Shown here piece after piece: positions 14,486 through 23,169 of a DNA stretch of 33,253 nucleotides. Each line of letters begins with the position of its first letter. Position 1 is the first letter of the stretch. The notes beneath the pieces were generated by a model that worked only from the letters and a program-made list of their open reading frames with translations, did no database searches and was not told the DNA's origin. This DNA is from Rhodobiaceae bacterium. Lineage in GTDB: Bacteria; Pseudomonadota; Alphaproteobacteria; Rhizobiales; Tepidamorphaceae. The translations under genes were made by a program, and so were the position numbers. The stretch is taken from positions 1 to 33,253 of the forward strand of contig SKQW01000304.1 of assembly GCA_007118805.1 (NCBI GenBank). The letters are read 5' to 3'.

Positions 14486-15712
14486 ATGGGCAAGGCCCAG
14501 GACATGCAGCAAGCGGGACTATTTGAACAGGTCAAGGGCTGGTTCGGGCCGGCGCGATCGAGCAACGGGACGTCGGCTTCCTCCGGTGAAGCGAGCCGAT
14601 ACGAGCTGCTGCTCGATACCGTCCGGAACACGGCCATCGAGGCACAGAAGGCGCAATTACAGCATGCCGCGCTGTTGCGCGATCAGATGGAAACCCTGGT
14701 CAATTCCGTCGCCGAGGTCGATCCACTGGCGCGCGAGGCCAACAAGAACGGCGTCGCCCGATGGCACGAGATCCGGCGGCTCTCCAAGGAGCTGCGGACG
14801 CTGAGCGACAAGTTCAACCGCACCCTCCAGGAAAACGAGCGGAAGGCGGCGACGATCCGCGACCAGGAGGCGGCGCTGTCGAGCCTTGGCTCGGAGAATG
14901 GTGAGCTCAAGCGGCGCATCGCCGATCAGGAGGCGCATCTGCACAAGGCCAATGAGGCAATCAATGACAAGGTCGCCCGGCTAACGCGCCTCGAACGCCG
15001 GCTCATGGACTTGACGAACCGGCATAAATCCCTGGAGGCCAAGGCAACTGACCTCGAGACCCGCGCCCACGAATCCAATGCGGTGCGAATCCAGCGGGAA
15101 TCCGACATTTCGCAGCTTTACGCCGACATCGCCGATCTCAAGGCGCGCTACGACGAACTCAACGACACGCACGCAGCAGAAGTCGCCGAGCACGAGAAGA
15201 CGCGCAACGCCCTGGACGCCGCGTTGCGCGAGAAGGACTCGGCCAGTCAGCATCTGACCGTTCTGCGCAGCGAAAGCGAGCGCGACCGCAGCGAACAGGA
15301 AGCCAAGCTTGGCGATCTGAAGGCGGAAAACTACCAGCTCGATCTGCGGCTGAGCGCGCTGGATTCGCGGAATCAGCACCTTACCGGCGTGGTCGCGCGC
15401 CAGAAGGACGAGCTGCGCAAGTGCCACGATCACATTCGCAACCTGGAGCGCGCCAATCGCGACCTGCTGTCCAATTGGGAGCAGCGTACCGAAGCCGCGA
15501 GCCAGGACGATCGGCAGGCCGTTTCAGGCGACGCGACGGACGAAGAGGGGGACGATGCGTCGGTCGCCCCGACCCATGGCGACGAGGCCGGGACGGGTCC
15601 GGGGGATGACGGCGACTCCGCAGCGCGGCCGCAGGGCAAGGTCCTGTCGCTCAAGACCGGCCAGCAGGATTGGCCCGAAACCGCCGAACGGGCCTCATCA
15701 TCGGGTGGCTGA
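14486..15712 (+). CDS. coiled-coil cytoskeletal-type protein (crescentin-like candidate)
   Basis: A 408-residue protein. The head (1-35) contains GLFEQVKGWFGPAR and a Ser/Gly-rich linker; SRYELLLDTVRNTAIEAQ begins an alpha-helical region. Residues about 95-332 are heptad-rich coiled coil with almost no proline, starting HEIRRLSKELRTLSDKFNRT. The tail (335-380) is acidic and Gly/Asp-rich, and the end contains GKVLSLKTGQQDW. Length, head-rod-tail plan and the segment RELRTL-like at the rod start resemble crescentin-family proteins of alphaproteobacteria, which shape cells by forming filaments. That link is a judgement from memory, not from a search. ATG 14486 is chosen for the AAAGGAGGGG five bases upstream. 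No signal peptide or membrane helix is seen. Confidence 0.75.
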   Translation: MGKAQDMQQAGLFEQVKGWFGPARSSNGTSASSGEASRYELLLDTVRNTAIEAQKAQLQHAALLRDQMETLVNSVAEVDPLAREANKNGVARWHEIRRLSKELRTLSDKFNRTLQENERKAATIRDQEAALSSLGSENGELKRRIADQEAHLHKANEAINDKVARLTRLERRLMDLTNRHKSLEAKATDLETRAHESNAVRIQRESDISQLYADIADLKARYDELNDTHAAEVAEHEKTRNALDAALREKDSASQHLTVLRSESERDRSEQEAKLGDLKAENYQLDLRLSALDSRNQHLTGVVARQKDELRKCHDHIRNLERANRDLLSNWEQRTEAASQDDRQAVSGDATDEEGDDASVAPTHGDEAGTGPGDDGDSAARPQGKVLSLKTGQQDWPETAERASSSGG

Positions 15713-15793
15713 GGGGCCTGATCGGGCGGGCGTCCCAGAGAGGAGCGAGCTCGGGCGCGCCCCAGCGCCGTGCGCCGATGGCAACGAACGGGC

Positions 15794-16588
15794 TCAGTCC
15801 CGCCGGAAGATCACCCCGGCAAACCAGCCGGCGAACAGGGCGACGGCAACGGCGCCGAGGCCGTAAAGGAAGGGCCGGCGCTCGGCAAGATTGAAGACAC
15901 GAGCCTCGAAGCCCGATTTGGCGACCCAGAAGCTCTCTCGCTCGGTGGCGACCAGCGTGCCGTCGCTAAAGACCAGAATGCGCGCGCTGTAGCTGCCCGT
16001 GGTGATGTGCGCGGGCAGGGGAATCCGGGTGGAGAACAGGGCCGGTGTCATCATCGAGACCGCCCCGCCATCCTCCATGTAGAGATGTCGGTTCTTCTTG
16101 CTGCGGATCAACGCCTCGCGAAACGCGATCCGCTGGGCTTCGGCTGTGTCCGGCTCGGCGGGCTGGAGGCGCAAGTCACCAAGCCCGATCTGATGGCGCT
16201 CGAGCGTCTCGGCAGGCGCGATCTCGTGAACCGGCCTGTTGGACAAGGTGGCGTAGAATGAGGGCACGTCCTCGAAGGCAACCGATTCCCGATTGACCCA
16301 GATACCGGCCACCCGGTCGCGCCGCCGGGTCACCATGTCGAGCGCCGGGCCGCGCACGACCACGACCACGTCATAGGAGTCCGCCAACCCCTCCGGCGTC
16401 GTCTCGTCGGGCTCGACAAGGCCGAAAAGCAGCAGTTCCGTGCCGACGAAATTGGAGCGGATCTCGACCCGGGTGTCCGACAGGCGCGCCACCACGGTCT
16501 CTGCCGTCGCCGGCTGGGCAAAGGCGACCGTTCCCGTCAGCAGCGCCACCGCGGCGAGCCGCGCCAGGTGATCGCGTAGGGCGCTCAT
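15794..16588 (-). CDS. TIGR02186-family exported membrane-anchored protein
   Basis: A 264-residue protein with a signal peptide (a hydrophobic core ending PATA, about residues 10-29), a periplasmic beta-rich domain and a C-terminal membrane helix (about 240-261) ending in VIFRRD. Recognisable stretches are VEIRSNFVGTELLLFG near the start and RIPLPAHITTGSYSARILVF in the second half, which match the alphaproteobacterial TIGR02186 family as I know it. The start overlaps the last 4 bases of the TSUP permease gene (ATGA overlap), indicating translational coupling. The pair is conserved in many alphaproteobacteria, so the protein may assist anion export by the permease. No enzyme motif is seen. Confidence 0.85.
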   Translation of the reverse strand: MSALRDHLARLAAVALLTGTVAFAQPATAETVVARLSDTRVEIRSNFVGTELLLFGLVEPDETTPEGLADSYDVVVVVRGPALDMVTRRRDRVAGIWVNRESVAFEDVPSFYATLSNRPVHEIAPAETLERHQIGLGDLRLQPAEPDTAEAQRIAFREALIRSKKNRHLYMEDGGAVSMMTPALFSTRIPLPAHITTGSYSARILVFSDGTLVATERESFWVAKSGFEARVFNLAERRPFLYGLGAVAVALFAGWFAGVIFRRD

Positions 16589-17508
16589 CGCAGAATCTCC
16601 GTCTCGACGATGTAGAGCTCGTCCGGCGTCGAGACGAGATCGAAGAGAAGCCGGGCGCACACCGCCAGGACAAGCAGCGCCAGCAAGCCGCGAAGCTGTT
16701 CCCCGCGCAGCCGCTGGCCGGCGAAGGCGCCGAACTGCGCGCCGATCACCCCACCCACCATCAGCAGCATCGCCAGCACCACGTCGACGGTGTAGTTGGT
16801 GGTGGCGTGCAGGATGGTGGTGAAGGCGGTCACGAAGACGATTTGGAACAGGCTGGTGCCGATCACGACATTGGTCGGCACCCGCAGCAGATAGATCATC
16901 GCCGGAACCATGATGAAGCCGCCGCCGACGCCCATGATCGCGGCGAGCAGGCCGACCAGGGCGCCGATCCCGAGCACCGGGATGGCGCTGACATAAAGCC
17001 GCGAGCGCTTGAAGCGCATCTTGAGCGGCAGGCCGTGAATCCAGGTGTGCTGGCCGGGCCGGCGAGCCGGCACCGGGCGCCCGCGTCGGCGCAACTGGAT
17101 GGCGCGCAAGCTCTCGATCAGCATCAGCCCGCCGATGGCGCCAAGGAAGGTGACGTAGAGCAGCGAGATCAGCACATCGAGATGGCCGATATCGCGCATG
17201 ATGCGGAATATGACGACGCCGCACACCGAGCCGACGAGGCCGCCGGTCAACAAGACGAGCCCGAGCGGCACATCCACCGAGCGGCGGCGCCAATGGGCCA
17301 GCGCGCCGGAGGCCGAGGAGGCGACGATCTGATTGGCCTCGGTCGCCACCGCGACCGCCGGGGGGATGCCGTAGAAGATGAGCAGCGGCGTCATCAGGAA
17401 GCCGCCGCCGACGCCGAACATGCCCGACAGGAAGCCCACCGCCCCGCCCATGCCGAGAATCACGAACATGTTCACGGCAAGCTCGGCAACGGGCAGGTAG
17501 ATCTGCAT
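16585..17508 (-). CDS. TSUP (TauE/SafE) family anion permease
   Basis: A 307-residue inner-membrane protein of the TauE/SafE family, whose members move sulfite, sulfonates or related organic anions. The two internal repeat signatures are visible: GMFGVGGGFLMTPLLIF (about 29-45) and IMGVGGGFIMVPAMIYLL (about 190-207). About eight hydrophobic segments flank a hydrophilic middle loop with RRRGRPVPARRPGQ. The ribosome site ahead of ATG 17508 is weak. A short dyad (GGTTAG, 5-base loop, CTAACC at 17561-17577) and TCCCTGAGGGA (17586-17596) lie upstream. It is coupled to the TIGR02186-type gene by a 4-base overlap. No sulfur-metabolism gene is adjacent, so the substrate is inferred only at family level. 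Confidence 0.9.
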   Translation of the reverse strand: MQIYLPVAELAVNMFVILGMGGAVGFLSGMFGVGGGFLMTPLLIFYGIPPAVAVATEANQIVASSASGALAHWRRRSVDVPLGLVLLTGGLVGSVCGVVIFRIMRDIGHLDVLISLLYVTFLGAIGGLMLIESLRAIQLRRRGRPVPARRPGQHTWIHGLPLKMRFKRSRLYVSAIPVLGIGALVGLLAAIMGVGGGFIMVPAMIYLLRVPTNVVIGTSLFQIVFVTAFTTILHATTNYTVDVVLAMLLMVGGVIGAQFGAFAGQRLRGEQLRGLLALLVLAVCARLLFDLVSTPDELYIVETEILR

Positions 17509-17560
17509 GTGGCGGCCTGGAAGGGCTGTCCCGGGCGGACTGGGCGCCCGGAAGCGGCAC

Positions 17561-17577
17561 GGTTAGCCTTCCTAACC
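17561..17577. promoter_or_regulatory. short dyad upstream of the TSUP operon
   Basis: GGTTAG-CCTTC-CTAACC lies 53 bases ahead of the permease start, and TCCCTGAGGGA follows at 17586-17596. Either could be an operator; neither has a T-run typical of a terminator for the scaffold gene behind. Confidence 0.3.
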
Positions 17578-17629
17578 TAGCGCACTCCCTGAGGGAACCA
17601 AAGGGTCAAGAACCTCGATTTGCCGGCGT

Positions 17630-20600
17630 TCAGCCGGCCTCGTCCTGCAGCCGACGCAGCAGCTCGGGCGTTGCCTCACCGGTTTCCGCAAGGCCCGCGT
17701 CCCGCTGGTAGTTCCGGACCGCGTGCCGCGTCATCTCGCCCATCTGCCCGTCGATTGGGCCGGGCGAATAGCCCAGCCGGTCGAGCAGTTGCTGGGTTTG
17801 ACGGACCAGATCCTCCGGCGCGTAGGCGTGTTCCGCGTCACCCTGATCCTCTGCCGGCTCCGGATCGGCCCAGCCATGGGCGGGCGCCGGCACCCGGTTG
17901 GCCGCTTCGACTATCGGCTCGGGCCGCCAGCTTTGCGCGGCAAGCTTGGCCGATGACAGGGCTTCGGGGTCGAGGCGCCGGGCGATTTCCTCCTGCTGGG
18001 CCGCCGCCTCGGAATCGCCCTGCGCAGCGGCCTTGGCAAACCACCGGTAGGCGTCCTCGAGGCTCTGCTCCACCCCCAATCCGCGGGTGTGCAGAATGGC
18101 CAGGTTGTACTGGCTGTCGGTCAGGCCGAAATCGGCGGATTGGCGGAACCACAGCGCCGCCTGCTCGTAGTCGGGCTCGCCGCCAGCCCCGTCCGCGTAA
18201 AGCACGGCGAGATTGTGCATGGCGTTACGGTTGCCTTGCTCGGCGGCGCGCTGGTACCAGCTCCGCGCCATGTCGATGTCGCGCGGCACGCCATTGCCCT
18301 TCTCATACATGCTGCCCAGCCTGTACTGCGCCGGCGCCAATCCCTGAGCGGCGGCCAGCCGATACCAGTAGGCCGCTTTGACGAGATCCTGGCCGACGCC
18401 CTGTCCGTCGGTGTAGCGGGTGGCCACCTCGAACTGCGCGGCGGCGTCTCCCGCCGCCGCGGCTTCGCGCAAGCGAAGCGAGCCGACTTCTTCCGCCGGC
18501 AGCTCGATGTCCTGCGCCGGAACCGCCCGGGCGGTCGTCTCGCCGACGCTGACCGCGTCCGCGCCGTCCTCCACTTGCCTGTGCGCCTCGGAAGCCGGCG
18601 CCGCCGCCTCGGGAAGCTGCAACTGGGTCGGATCGGTGGTCGAGCCGGTGATCACCGGTGTGCCACGCGCAGTGTCGACCGTCACGTTTCGCGGCTCCTG
18701 CCGCGGGCTGGCCGGCGCGGCCTCCTCGTCGGCCTCCGCCTGCGCCGGGGCTTGCGAAACCGCCTCGGTATCGTCACCAGCGTCTTCGATGATCGCCACC
18801 GCCTGCTCGCCGGGACTCGGCGCTTCGCTGACGACAGTGGCGGTCACCCACCCGGCAAGCCGTACGACGACCACGATCGCGATGATGCCCGCCGCCGCGA
18901 TCAGCAAGGGCCGACGATACGTCTTGAGCCGGCCCAGCAGCCGGCCGCCAGTCCCCGAAGCGTGTTCGCCGGAGCCGGTGGCGGACGCCGATTCCTCGGA
19001 AGCCGCCTGGGCGGCGCGCCGGGCGGCGGCAATGAAGTCTTCGCGGGTCGCCGACGGCGCAGGCGCGGCAGGGCCGTCCTGTTCATCGGCGGCAACGCTA
19101 GGAGCGCCGGCCGGCCGGCCGCTTCCCGGCACCAGCGGGGTGTGGTCGTCGCCATCCTCCGACAAGCCTTTGGTAACCGCTTCGATTCGCCCGATCAGGT
19201 CGTCGGACTTGAACGATGTTTCCTCGGCCTCGACCTCCGCCTCATCTTCCGCGGCAGCGGGTGCGGGCTGCGGATCAACCGCCCGATCAGAGTTCACGGC
19301 AAGCGCCTCGAACTCAGAGTCCAGCTCGTCGAGCCGGCGCGCGATGCGGTCGAGCGTGTCCTGCACCCCGTCGATGGATGAGGCATTGCTCTGCGTCGCC
19401 TGATCTAGGCTGGCCTTGAGCTCCGCCAGTTCGCCGTTCAGCGAGGCCAGTCCCACGGCCGCCGGTTGGGCGCTTTCGAGCTGGCGGGCAAGCAGGCCGA
19501 TCTGCTGTTCGAGATTGGCCAGTTCCCCCGGCAGGTCGCTCTCCGTCTCGGCCTGTTCGACCAGCCGGTTGAGCTGGCGCTCGATCTCTGCCAGCTCGGG
19601 CGGCGTCCGCTGTACAAGTGGGTCGCCCATGCCATCGGCGATTGCTTCGAATTGCCGCTCAAGGTCGACGATCCATTGCGGCTTGACATCGAAGCGCGCC
19701 GCCAGATGGCCGATCTCCTGCTTGATCTCGGCCAGCTCGGCGAGCGACGATGCATCGGACGCGCGATCCGACGCGTCGGCGACGGCGCCCAGTTGGCGAT
19801 GCAGGTCCTCAAGCCAGGCCGGTGGCGTGTCGAGCTTGTCGGCCAGCTGCGCGATGCGCTGCTCGATCGCGGCAAGCCGGGACCCGCTTGAGTCGGTCTG
19901 GTCCCCGATCCCATCAACCAGGGCGTTCAACTGGCGCTCGAGATCGTCCACCCGATCGGGAGAGGCGGTCTCGATGCGCGCGGCGAGGCTGCGGAACTCC
20001 TCGATCAGCGTGGACTGACCCTCGCGTTGCGTGTTCTCGAGGCTGTCGGCCAGCGTGCGGATGTCGTCGCGGATGGCACGCAGCTCGCCGTGCTCGGCGT
20101 CGCCGAGGCCGGCCGAGGCCCCATCCGGGGCGGGGCGCGTCTTGATCTGGTCGGACAGCTCCGCCAGCCTGGCATGCACCGCATCGAAGCCGGAACGGGT
20201 GGCGCGATCGATCTCCTGGGCGATCTCGCGCATTTCAGCGCGGATCGAGTCGACCTCGGAGCGGGTGGCCGTGTCCAGCCTGCGGGCCGTGTCGTCCAGG
20301 CGCGAGGCCAGTTCCTCCGCAAGCCTCGGCGGCAGCTCCTCCAGCCGGCGGACCATGGCGGTGAGCTGGCGGGTGAGTTCGGGCGCCGGCGTGGCCGGGT
20401 TTTCCTCCAGGCGCTCGGCAATCGCCCGCAGCCGTCCCTCGAGCATGTCGATGGCCGATCCGGCGGAGGTATCGTCAATGCGGCGCTCAAGGCGTTCGGC
20501 CATCTTTTCGATGCGGTGGTCGATCCGGTCGGAATGCCCGGACAGCCTTTCGTCGAAGCCGAATTCCAGGGCGCGCTGGCGATTGGCGATCTCGGCAAGC

Positions 20601-21064
20601 GACTCCTTCACCTCGGCGGCCATCGACGATGACGGCGCCGGATCGGAGGTCCGGATGTCCGGTGCGGCGGCGCCGGCGTCCTGCACCACGCGCCTCAGGC
20701 TCGTCGACTGCATCTCGGCGTCGCGCAGGCGATCGGCTTCGACCATGGAATCCAGCCTGCCTCTAAGGGGGTGGGCACGATCCGCAGAGGGCCGGCTGTC
20801 GGCGACGGGTCCATTCTGATCGGATGGCGCGCAACCGTGACGACGAGCGAATTCGTCGAGCCGGGCGCGGATCTCGGCGATCGTCTGTTCGGTCGACCGC
20901 CGCGCGGGCTTGGGCGTTTCGGGCTCGGTGAGCGCTTGCGGGGCCGTGTCATTGGCCGCCGCCTCGAGCCATTCGCGCACCGACATGCCGGCCCGACGTG
21001 CCGCGCGGCGAGCCGCGGTCAGCGCGTCGTGATCGTCCAGTTCCGTGTAGCCGCTATCTGCCAT
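17630..21064 (-). CDS. podJ: PodJ-like polar localization factor, Sel1 repeats, peptidoglycan-binding tail
   Basis: A 1144-residue single-pass protein. The N-terminus has LTAARRAARRAGMSVREWLEA. Residues about 150-590 are long coiled coil built from repeated blocks of the LERQLxAIxDGxxD type. DFIAAARRAAQAA (676-688), a PodJ-like motif, is followed by a basic stretch and one transmembrane helix (about 719-743). The periplasmic part has a Pro/Ala-rich linker, about four Sel1 repeats (862-1020) and a C-terminal peptidoglycan-binding domain (1083-1141, LLDRLGYSPGPIDGQMG). This is the layout of PodJ/PodJL, which marks one pole and recruits division or development factors. The start at 21064 has a weak ribosome site. 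It is probably a single-gene transcript. Confidence 0.88.
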   Translation of the reverse strand: MADSGYTELDDHDALTAARRAARRAGMSVREWLEAAANDTAPQALTEPETPKPARRSTEQTIAEIRARLDEFARRHGCAPSDQNGPVADSRPSADRAHPLRGRLDSMVEADRLRDAEMQSTSLRRVVQDAGAAAPDIRTSDPAPSSSMAAEVKESLAEIANRQRALEFGFDERLSGHSDRIDHRIEKMAERLERRIDDTSAGSAIDMLEGRLRAIAERLEENPATPAPELTRQLTAMVRRLEELPPRLAEELASRLDDTARRLDTATRSEVDSIRAEMREIAQEIDRATRSGFDAVHARLAELSDQIKTRPAPDGASAGLGDAEHGELRAIRDDIRTLADSLENTQREGQSTLIEEFRSLAARIETASPDRVDDLERQLNALVDGIGDQTDSSGSRLAAIEQRIAQLADKLDTPPAWLEDLHRQLGAVADASDRASDASSLAELAEIKQEIGHLAARFDVKPQWIVDLERQFEAIADGMGDPLVQRTPPELAEIERQLNRLVEQAETESDLPGELANLEQQIGLLARQLESAQPAAVGLASLNGELAELKASLDQATQSNASSIDGVQDTLDRIARRLDELDSEFEALAVNSDRAVDPQPAPAAAEDEAEVEAEETSFKSDDLIGRIEAVTKGLSEDGDDHTPLVPGSGRPAGAPSVAADEQDGPAAPAPSATREDFIAAARRAAQAASEESASATGSGEHASGTGGRLLGRLKTYRRPLLIAAAGIIAIVVVVRLAGWVTATVVSEAPSPGEQAVAIIEDAGDDTEAVSQAPAQAEADEEAAPASPRQEPRNVTVDTARGTPVITGSTTDPTQLQLPEAAAPASEAHRQVEDGADAVSVGETTARAVPAQDIELPAEEVGSLRLREAAAAGDAAAQFEVATRYTDGQGVGQDLVKAAYWYRLAAAQGLAPAQYRLGSMYEKGNGVPRDIDMARSWYQRAAEQGNRNAMHNLAVLYADGAGGEPDYEQAALWFRQSADFGLTDSQYNLAILHTRGLGVEQSLEDAYRWFAKAAAQGDSEAAAQQEEIARRLDPEALSSAKLAAQSWRPEPIVEAANRVPAPAHGWADPEPAEDQGDAEHAYAPEDLVRQTQQLLDRLGYSPGPIDGQMGEMTRHAVRNYQRDAGLAETGEATPELLRRLQDEAG

Positions 21065-21444
21065 GTGCTTGGCCCGCTGCTCGACCGCTCCTTACAGATG
21101 CGGTTCGGGCCGCGGCCCGACCGCACCAATCCTCAAGCGGCAAAATTCATGATCCGGTAACCATGGCAAAGCTTGCGCAAATCAAGGTAAACGGGCGGTT
21201 AACGCAGCTAACTTCCCCAGCGGAATGTGCCATCCGGCGCCCGGCTGCCGGTCCGCGTTCGAACAGATGTGAGATTTGGGTTTCTGTGATTCCAACATCC
21301 GCCATCGTGGGTGCGGCAATGGGAGGCAGGTGCCGGAATCGCCCCGGGGCCTTGGCTGGCCTGGGGTTTGGGACATTGGCTGCATGGCAACGCAAGCAGT
21401 GCTAGCCTGCCGAAATCTCAAGACGCGCTGAACGAGGTGATTGA
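21065..21444. other. 380-bp divergent intergenic region
   Basis: This lies between podJ and the acyl-CoA dehydrogenase gene, which point away from each other. It contains a hairpin related to palindromic element B (21288-21341) and an AT-richer section near 21170-21200. GAGGTGA precedes the rightward start. No gene is visible. Confidence 0.5.
21288..21341. repeat. diverged relative of palindromic element B
   Basis: The arms GATTCCAACATCCGCC and GGCAGGTGCCGGAATC flank a loop with GGGTGCGGCAATGGGA, nearly identical to the loop of element B (GGGTGCGGCAAGGGGA). The arms have several mismatches and the CTAGTGG ends are missing, so this looks like an old or truncated copy. Confidence 0.55.
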
Positions 21445-22608
21445 ATGTCCGCGTTGACTGTCGCCCGGCCCGACTGGAAATCCGAGGATGTCGTGCTGCT
21501 CGAGGAGCATGCCCGGCGCTTCTTCGACAATGAGCTCGCTCCCCATTACGAGCAATGGGAAGAGGACGGGCTCGTTCCGCGCTGGGCCTGGGAGAAGGCG
21601 GGTGCCCAGGGGCTGCTGTGCGCCGCGATGCCGGAAGAGTACGGCGGCGCCGGCGGCACCTTCGCCCATGAAGCGGTGATCACCGAGCAGCTTGGCCTGG
21701 CCGGCCTCGACTCCTTCGGGATCGCGCTGCACAGCGCCATCGTCGCCCCCTACATCCTGCATTACGGTTCCGAGGAGCAGAAGCGGCGCTGGCTGCCGCG
21801 CCTGGCGAGCGGCGAGTTGATCGGCGCCATCGCCATGTCGGAGCCGGGCGCCGGCTCGGACCTGCAGGGCGTGCGCACCAGCGCCACCCGCGACGGCAAT
21901 CATTATCTGATCCGCGGCAGCAAGATCTTCATCACCAACGGCCAGAACGCCAATCTGATCGTGGTGGTGGCCAAGACCGACCCGTCGGCCGGGGCCAAGG
22001 GAACCTCGCTCTTCGTTGTGGAGACCGATACGGTGGAGGGCTTCCGGCGGGGCCGCAACCTCAAGAAGATCGGCCTCAAGGCGCAGGACACCTCCGAGCT
22101 CTTCTTCGACGATATGCGGGTTCCGGCCGATGCCCTTCTGGGGCCCGAGGAGGGGCAGGGCTTTGCTCAGCTCATGAGCGATCTGCCCCAGGAGCGGCTG
22201 CTGGTGGCGGTCGGCGCCCAGGCCATGATCGAGCGCGCCCTGATCGAGACGATACGCTACGTCAATGAGCGCCAGGCCTTCGGCCAGGCGGTCATCGATT
22301 TCCAGAACACCCAGTTCGAGCTGGCCGAGCTCAAGACCGAGGCCACCATGGCGCGCGTCTTCGTCGACTACTGCATCGGCCGCCTGATCGCCGGTGAGCT
22401 CGACACGGTGACCGCCTCGATGGCCAAATACCGACTCACCGACCTGCAATGCGAGGTGGTCGACCGCTGCCTCCAGCTTTTCGGCGGCTATGGCTATATG
22501 GACGAGTTTCCGATCTCGCGGATGTATCGCGATGCGCGGGTCCAGCGCATCTATGCCGGCACCAACGAGATCATGAAGGTGCTGATCGCGCGCTCCCTCA
22601 AGGCCTGA
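21445..22608 (+). CDS. long-chain-type acyl-CoA dehydrogenase
   Basis: A 387-residue FAD enzyme that introduces the alpha-beta double bond in an acyl-CoA, first step of beta-oxidation. MSEPGAGSDLQGVRTSA (131-147) is the FAD/substrate signature. LPQERLLVAV (247-256) contains E250, the catalytic base position of the LCAD/isovaleryl-type branch, and the C-terminus reads RIYAGTNEIMKVLIAR. The usual YEGT glutamate is Ala here, which is normal for this branch. The similarity of LQLFGGYGYMDEFPISRMYRD to mammalian ACADL is strong. ATG 21445 has GAGGTGA just upstream. It heads a probable operon with the cupin 16 bp downstream. Confidence 0.93.
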   Translation: MSALTVARPDWKSEDVVLLEEHARRFFDNELAPHYEQWEEDGLVPRWAWEKAGAQGLLCAAMPEEYGGAGGTFAHEAVITEQLGLAGLDSFGIALHSAIVAPYILHYGSEEQKRRWLPRLASGELIGAIAMSEPGAGSDLQGVRTSATRDGNHYLIRGSKIFITNGQNANLIVVVAKTDPSAGAKGTSLFVVETDTVEGFRRGRNLKKIGLKAQDTSELFFDDMRVPADALLGPEEGQGFAQLMSDLPQERLLVAVGAQAMIERALIETIRYVNERQAFGQAVIDFQNTQFELAELKTEATMARVFVDYCIGRLIAGELDTVTASMAKYRLTDLQCEVVDRCLQLFGGYGYMDEFPISRMYRDARVQRIYAGTNEIMKVLIARSLKA

Positions 22609-22624
22609 AGACAGGAAAAGCGAG

Positions 22625-23086
22625 ATGCCGAAGATCGATATCGCGGCGCTGCCGGTACACACCGGGACCGGTTACCCCGAGGCGTTCCGCCATGTGGTGA
22701 AGGGGCGGGAGCGCCGGCGGCTCGGCGATGCCGGCGGGCTCACCCAGTTCGGCGTCAATCTGACCCGCCTGAGGCCCGGCGCGGCCAGCGCCCTGCGCCA
22801 CTGGCACGAGGCGGAGGACGAATTCGTCTACATTCTCGACGGCGAGCTCGTGCTCATCGAGGACGATGGCGAGACGCTCCTCGGGCCGGGCGATGCGGCC
22901 GCCTTCAAGGCGGGGGTGGCCAATGGCCATCACCTCGTCAACCGGAGCGAGCGCGACGCGCTGCTCTTGGAGATCGGGACCCGCGCCGCCATCGAGCGCG
23001 GCTACTATAGCGATGTCGATCTGATGGTGACCATCGACGGCGCCGCACACCGCTTCACGCGCAAATCCGGTGAGCCCTACGAATAG
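22625..23086 (+). CDS. cupin-domain protein
   Basis: A 153-residue single-domain cupin. Motif 1 is visible as HWHEAEDEFVYILDGE (59-74), giving metal ligands H59, H61 and E65 or E66; motif 2 holds H102 or H103 in GVANGHHLVNRS. The rest is a small beta barrel with a C-terminal tail of about 25 residues. Cupins of this size may be sugar-binding, dioxygenase-like or regulators of degradation pathways, so no reaction is assigned. It starts 16 bp after the acyl-CoA dehydrogenase with a purine-rich AGGAAAAGCGAG ahead, indicating the same transcript. Confidence 0.88.
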   Translation: MPKIDIAALPVHTGTGYPEAFRHVVKGRERRRLGDAGGLTQFGVNLTRLRPGAASALRHWHEAEDEFVYILDGELVLIEDDGETLLGPGDAAAFKAGVANGHHLVNRSERDALLLEIGTRAAIERGYYSDVDLMVTIDGAAHRFTRKSGEPYE

Positions 23087-23169
23087 GCTCCTTGCCGCTG
23101 GCGGTCTGCGGCGCGGCGAAGTAGGCTCTCGCGGAAGGCGCGCTGCGGGCGGATCGTGGAGGACAGGCA

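Noticed and set aside
22555-22590. Loss of the catalytic glutamate in the acyl-CoA dehydrogenase (YAGT instead of YEGT)
   Set aside because: The enzyme belongs to the long-chain/isovaleryl-like branch, where the base sits in the LPQERLL segment (E250), which is present.
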